Positions 59,755 through 64,000 of a DNA stretch of 64,000 bases are shown here, piece by piece. The translations under genes were made by a program, and so were the position numbers. Position 1 is the first letter of the stretch; the number at the start of each line of letters is the position of its first letter. The stretch is from Isoperla grammatica (lineage: Eukaryota; Arthropoda; Insecta; Plecoptera; Perlodidae): contig OX246749.1 in NCBI GenBank assembly GCA_945910005.1, positions 30,402,811 through 30,466,810 on the forward strand, given 5' to 3'. Below the pieces are notes generated by a model. It did not search any database. It had not been told where the DNA came from and saw only the letters and a program-made list of their open reading frames with translations.

Positions 59755-60480
59755 ACTGAAAGTTACGGTAATTGTTTAGTATCACTGATCGCGTTTCGTA
59801 CTCACTTTTTTTCTGTATTCCTTTGCGATATTGATCATATGCGCAGTACATAATTGTTATTTCATGATTTATCTGTAAGCTCCAGTGATTTTCAATACAA
59901 ATAGACTCTCCTTTCATATTAAATTATCGTTTTGAAGTTGCATCGATTTGACAACACAATCACGTTAAATATGGCAATATGGCGGACGTGCGAGGGCGCA
60001 GCTGTTCAGAGTACACATAAAGTGTGGTCTACTAACGAAAGGACATGACGTTTCTAGTTGTCTAATTGTCTCTTGCGCCCGAAAGTGACTTTGCCCGAGG
60101 TTAGGGGGTGGTTTTGGATAGTTTGCCAGAGGTTAGGGGGGGGGGGGTTTGGATGTACGTGCAAACTAGGCCCCTACGATTAAATACCCCTTCTTCAAAT
60201 TATGCAGTGATTTCGTTATTTTACCTTCTACATTGGCAGCACTGCACCGGACACAAGCAGGAAACAAGGAAGAAGACGCCAACTTTTCATACAAAAACTT
60301 CAAACAATCATTTATTACTCTTAAAAACTAACTACAATATTATAATAAGCATCAAAAGAAAGACAATTAAACATTGTTCAATAAAAATAACACTTTAAAC
60401 AAGACTTTGGCGTTTTTCATTGGAAAAAGTGAGTAAGAAGCGCGATCAGTGATACTAAACAAATACCAAAGTTACCTACT
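59755..60480. mobile_element. Possible DNA element with 60-base terminal inverted repeats
   Basis: TTGTTTAGTATCACTGATCG...TACTCACTTTTT (59772-59812) returns reverse-complemented as AAAAAGTGAGTA...CGATCAGTGATACTAAACAA (60424-60463), with flanking similarity extending both ways. The interior is non-coding and holds two copies of GAGGTTAGGGGG separated by 37 bases (60097-60145) and a G-run. Confidence 0.65.
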
Positions 60481-61124
60481 TCTTGTAGCCTACCTGAATG
60501 GGTGGATAATAAACTAAATGTGTCATACCACCCAGTATGATGGCCACATAAAATACAAATGTGACAACTGACAACATTACGTCACAAATTACATGCACAC
60601 AAAGCTGGCGATTGCTGGCTGATTAATTACGAACAAGGTTATATTACTGTTAAGTAAGCCTAATCATTTAATAGATAATGCATATGACTTGTTTAATATC
60701 GTTGTAGAGTTATTATTACATTCATTCATATTATATGTAAATCACACAAAGATTTGTATTGTGTGTGTAAACAAATCACTGCGATGTTACCTAGACACAG
60801 AATATTTAGACCACATTTACTACTGTCGAATGGTGCTGTCTGTCTACTAATATCATGCATCGTTTCTAATTGTCTAAACACAAAATTCAAATGCAATGTA
60901 AACCTGGCCAATAAATGTAGAACCAGGTGACTAGCCTAGCATTGCAACAAGCACGAAGCGCCAGCCCTACAGCGATCATGTATGTGGCTGACGTCAAGCG
61001 CGGGGCGGACGGAAACGAGTGCGCCAGAGTGCCAGATCTGAGCAAGGAAGAATATTGGCAGACCGTGGGCTAGGCCCTATCAAGGTCCAGCATTCGTCTT
61101 CATTGTACTTTACTTTAAGTCTAT
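60481..61124. other. Stretch without recognisable gene
   Basis: A GC-richer patch at 60950-61025 contains TGACGTCA-like and GCGGGGCGG motifs but no coding sequence was recognised. Confidence 0.4.
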
Positions 61125-61373
61125 CACTACGTTTATCAAGCGGACTAGGCTCGCACTTGGCGGTGCGAGCCGAGTTAGTGCGTACCGAGTTGGACTGATA
61201 AACACCTCAGCTCAAGCTTATTTCAGTTCTGTTAAGAAGCCGATCTAGTCTTGTTTAATAGAACTAGGGATAGGGCTTAATAGGAGTCCGGAGTGAAGTA
61301 TGCTTGCTAAACAGGGTTCCGAACTCACTGCTAACTGGTCATTCCGAACCCAGTCCGCTTGATAAACGTAGTG
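61125..61373. mobile_element. Non-autonomous CACTA-like element, 249 bp
   Basis: Perfect terminal inverted repeats of 22 bases starting CACTACGTTTATCAAGCGG. Flanks TAT on both sides give a 3-bp target duplication. CACTA...TAGTG termini and 3-bp duplications characterise the CACTA/EnSpm superfamily. No coding capacity. Confidence 0.75.
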
Positions 61374-61389
61374 TATGGCTAGGCTAGTA

Positions 61390-61990
61390 AGCAATGCCTA
61401 GCCCTGTGCACTTCCGTGTCTGTGACAAGACTAGTTGGCCAGACCCTAGTAGGTTGATCCCTTCCAAGTTCGTGGCAAGGCACAATGCTAGTAACAGCTA
61501 CGCAAAGGCTAGGCCAATCCCTATGTCTTTGTACGTCTATCAATCCTATGGCTAGGCTTGTAGGCTAGACCCTAGTAGCCTTGCCCTTCCAAGTTTGTGG
61601 CAAGGCTAGCAAGAGCTAGGCCTAGGCAAAGGCTAGGCCTAGCCCTACGTCTTTGTACGTCAATCAATCCTATGGCTAGGCTAGTAAGCTAGACCCTAGT
61701 AGCCTAGCCCTTCCAAGTTTGTGGCAAGGCTAGCAAGAGCTAGGCAAAGGCTAGGCCTAGCCCTACGTCTTCGTACGTCAATCAATCCTATGACTACGCT
61801 AGTAGGTTAGACCATAGTAGGCCTAGGCTTAGCCCTTCCTAGGCCTAGTTTGTGGCAAGGCTAGCAAAAACTAGGCAAAGGCTAGGCCTAGCCCTACGTC
61901 TTTGTTCGTCAAACAATCCTAGGCCTATGGCTAGGCTAGGCCAAGGGTAGGCTAGCCTAGACCCTAGGCCTAGCCTTCGAAGTTTCGAGT
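61390..61990. repeat. AGGCCT-rich tandem array, about 4.5 units of 115-130 bp
   Basis: Units beginning GGCTAGGCCTAGCCCTACGT and including CAATCAATCCTATGGCTAGG and TTCCAAGTTTGTGGCAAGGC repeat from about 61507, 61631, 61749 and 61877, with a diverged unit before. It lies between two CACTA-like elements. Word content matches 19025-19450. Confidence 0.88.
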
Positions 61991-61994
61991 CCAT

Positions 61995-62331
61995 GACTAC
62001 GTTTACCACGCGAGCCCAGCTCGTGCTCGTAAGCTCGAGCTCAATAGCTCGGTATTCGTTTACCACGGACTTTGAGATCGTACTAAATACTACAGGTCTG
62101 GTTCGTGCTGAAAAAGAAGGCATGGTTAACCGCTTGCTAAACGTACGTATGTACACAGTTCGGTCCGCATGTGTTTATCACGCAATTTGAGATCGCACGG
62201 AGCGTGCTGGCTCGGCTTCTTCACCGAGCTGAGTTGGGTTCGAGCTTAGGTGTTTATCAAGCAAATTCAGTTCGCATAATGTCCAGCTCGAGCTTACGAG
62301 CTCGAGCTCGGCTCGCGTGGTAAACGTAGTG
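61995..62331. mobile_element. Non-autonomous CACTA-like element, 337 bp
   Basis: The ends ACTACGTTTACCACGCGAGC and its complement GCTCGCGTGGTAAACGTAGT agree except for the outermost base (G on the left). CAT flanks both sides as a 3-bp duplication. Subterminal GTTTATCACGC/GTTTACCACGG copies (62047, 62172, 62250) recall the subterminal repeats of CACTA elements. Related to the element at 61125-61373. Confidence 0.7.
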
Positions 62332-63559
62332 CATGTTTAGCCCTACGTTGTATGTCCATCATGTGGCTAGCCTAGGCCTAGGGCCTAGGTCACAAAAGTC
62401 CCAGGCAGCGCCGTTATGCTAGCCCTTACCTTTAATCCTTGTTACCTTACGTCGGATTGAACCGACGTTGGAGAAGGCTGTGCTTACGTCACGTTCAGCT
62501 TAGCTCCTAGGCCAAGGCCTACCCTAGGCCCTACACCAATGAAACCACGACTGAACAAAGACAAACTAGGCTACTAGTAATTAATCTAGGTGACAATAGT
62601 TGTAAGGTGTTATTAGGCCTAGGCCTATCGGCCGAGTCCGAAAGAAACTTAACAAAGTTAACCTGGATCCAAACAAGCTTAGCAATTAATTGATAAGCAA
62701 GAACGACTTATTCCTCTAGAACATCGAGCAGAAGCCAGGAAACGCAAGTGCTTTCGGAAACCGGAAGTGACGAAACGACATATCGATCGATACAAGCGAT
62801 ACAAGTTTATTTCAACCTATCGATTACTGTCAAAACGAGAACTTTCTGCTGGTCAGCCTCCTCCGTCTTCCGCTAGATGGGGTAAAGCTCGCTGATAGCG
62901 ATGACATCAAAAGCCGGAAGTACTACTTGCCAACCGGCATTGGTCGCTCAGCGACTTCTACCACGCAATCTACGCACTACGTGGACATCGCTCCCTCGCG
63001 GTAATTTCAATACAGAGAATTAAAGCGCATGGAATATTATTTTAAATTGACATCCCAATATTAATTGATTGCATAGCTTAGTTTTATTTAATGTCCTCCT
63101 TTGTAAATCAGTTTTTATAACTGAATAGGATAGACATTAAATAAATAAATAAATTCACTTTATGAGGTTCTTTCAGAACAATGGTTCCTACCTACTTTGA
63201 CAAATAAAAACGCTTGCATATTGAAAGTTAATAATTAATTACCTTTTTATGTCAGTATATTGCGGTATCAGTTTCGTAAGTACCCTCTCCCTCCCCCCCC
63301 CCCCCCCCAATGCAAATTGGTTGATAGAACAGTAGGCCTACATTTGTTTATAACTGAAAAAATGCCTTAGTTAAATATTATTTATTATCACATTGTCTGT
63401 TAATTAGCAGGTTGATGGTTTCGATGAAAGTAAATCAAACACAATGGCTTACGTCCTTAGAGCTAATACGTCGTTTCACAAAGATAATAATTTATTATGA
63501 ATGCCGTTCCATGTCATTGTCGTTGTTACTGTTGGAGAAATTTAAACAAAATTTAGGTA
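62332..63559. other. Stretch without gene; possible promoter-like patch
   Basis: At 62755-62945 two CCGGAAGT words (ETS-type) occur in CG-containing DNA, reminiscent of TATA-less promoters, but no exon was found. A C-run lies at 63292-63308. Confidence 0.35.
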
Positions 63560-63614
63560 AATAATAGTGTATACTTCGAGAGGCCAAAATGGCTAAGTTA
63601 ATTGGAACTCAGAA

Positions 63615-63932
63615 CAAGATCAACATGTTCTAGTGAGGGAAAAGGTACAGAAGGACGACAGCTTACCTGAGAAAGTAGATAGGTCGCTTTGAGAAACATG
63701 TAGATTAGAAGACAAATAAATAAATAATACCCTACCCTAGTTTTAAGTAAAGTTTATTTTTTCTACTCACGCTGAGTGATCAAGACCACTTGTTGGCCGA
63801 AACGTCTCAGTTTATTTATTTGTCTTATCATCTATATGTTTCTCAAAGCGACCGATCTACTTTCTCAGGTAAGCTGTCGCCCTTTTGTCTCACTAGAACA
63901 TGTCTATCTTGTGAACAGATTGATATTTTCTT
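63615..63932. mobile_element. Inverted-repeat element with Penelope-type motif
   Basis: Arms of about 100 bases: ACATGTTCTAGTGAG...CAGCTTACCTGAGAAAGTAG...GACAAATAAATAAAT and its complement at 63812-63932. The loop includes TTGTTGGCCGAAACGTCTCAG, the GAAACG text also present in the Penelope-like fragments near 16750. Confidence 0.7.
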
Positions 63933-64000
63933 CTGGGTTGTTTCACACCCTGTTTCACCCTGATGTTCCTGATCCATGTGACTTGATGGATGGAAAACCA

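Overview
The window looks like nuclear DNA of an invertebrate animal, probably marine. It has low gene density, animal-type retroelements (Ty3/Gypsy, LINE, Penelope-like), hAT, CACTA-like and foldback DNA elements, a 5S-rRNA-like SINE fragment, long satellite arrays, and primer binding sites complementary to metazoan tRNA-Ser and tRNA-Lys. AGGCCTAGGCC-type motifs are abundant. No bacterial operon structure is visible. The species cannot be fixed from sequence alone.

Only one host gene is convincing: a 684-codon minus-strand open reading frame at 40448-42502. It fuses an RCC1-type beta-propeller to a complete SIAH/SINA-type E3 ubiquitin ligase module (RING, SINA zinc fingers, substrate-binding TRAF-like domain) and may end in a hydrophobic tail. 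A short glycine-rich exon candidate lies at 15873-15970 (minus).

Layout. 1-1.5 kb: probable LTR and tRNA-Lys primer binding site of a retrotransposon running off the left edge, then 0.7 kb of TATG microsatellite. 3.6-10.9 kb: hexanucleotide repeat, 5S-like SINE remnant, 117-bp duplication, a palindrome-plus-minisatellite element (copy 1), 48-, 115- and 60-bp tandem arrays, and a 653-bp hAT element with an 8-bp target duplication. 11.4-13.5 kb: 2.1-kb foldback element with a second foldback element inserted in one arm at TTAA. 13.8-15.2 kb: GC-rich 64-bp array. 16.5-20.2 kb: several inverted-repeat elements. 20.6-26.9 kb: 44-bp satellite with 900-bp higher-order duplication. 27-28.1 kb: LINE 3' fragment. 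30.4-30.8 kb: pogo/Tigger-like MITE. 31.1-39.8 kb: very homogeneous 107-bp satellite of about 81 copies. 40.4-42.5 kb: the RCC1-SIAH gene. 43.3-44.9 kb: palindrome element copy 2, in opposite orientation. 45.2-49.2 kb: decayed LINE (minus). 49.3-49.9 kb: second hAT element with 8-bp target duplication. 50.6-57.2 kb: Penelope-like GIY-YIG remnant whose 5' side has become a partly inverted minisatellite, itself split by a young Ty3/Gypsy (Mag-like) retrotransposon with near-identical LTRs, a 5-bp target duplication and one in-frame stop. 57.5-64 kb: further MITEs, two CACTA-like elements, an AGGCCT-rich tandem array and inverted repeats.

The genes do not form a pathway; apart from the E3-ligase gene, the window is a record of transposition, nested insertion and tandem amplification.
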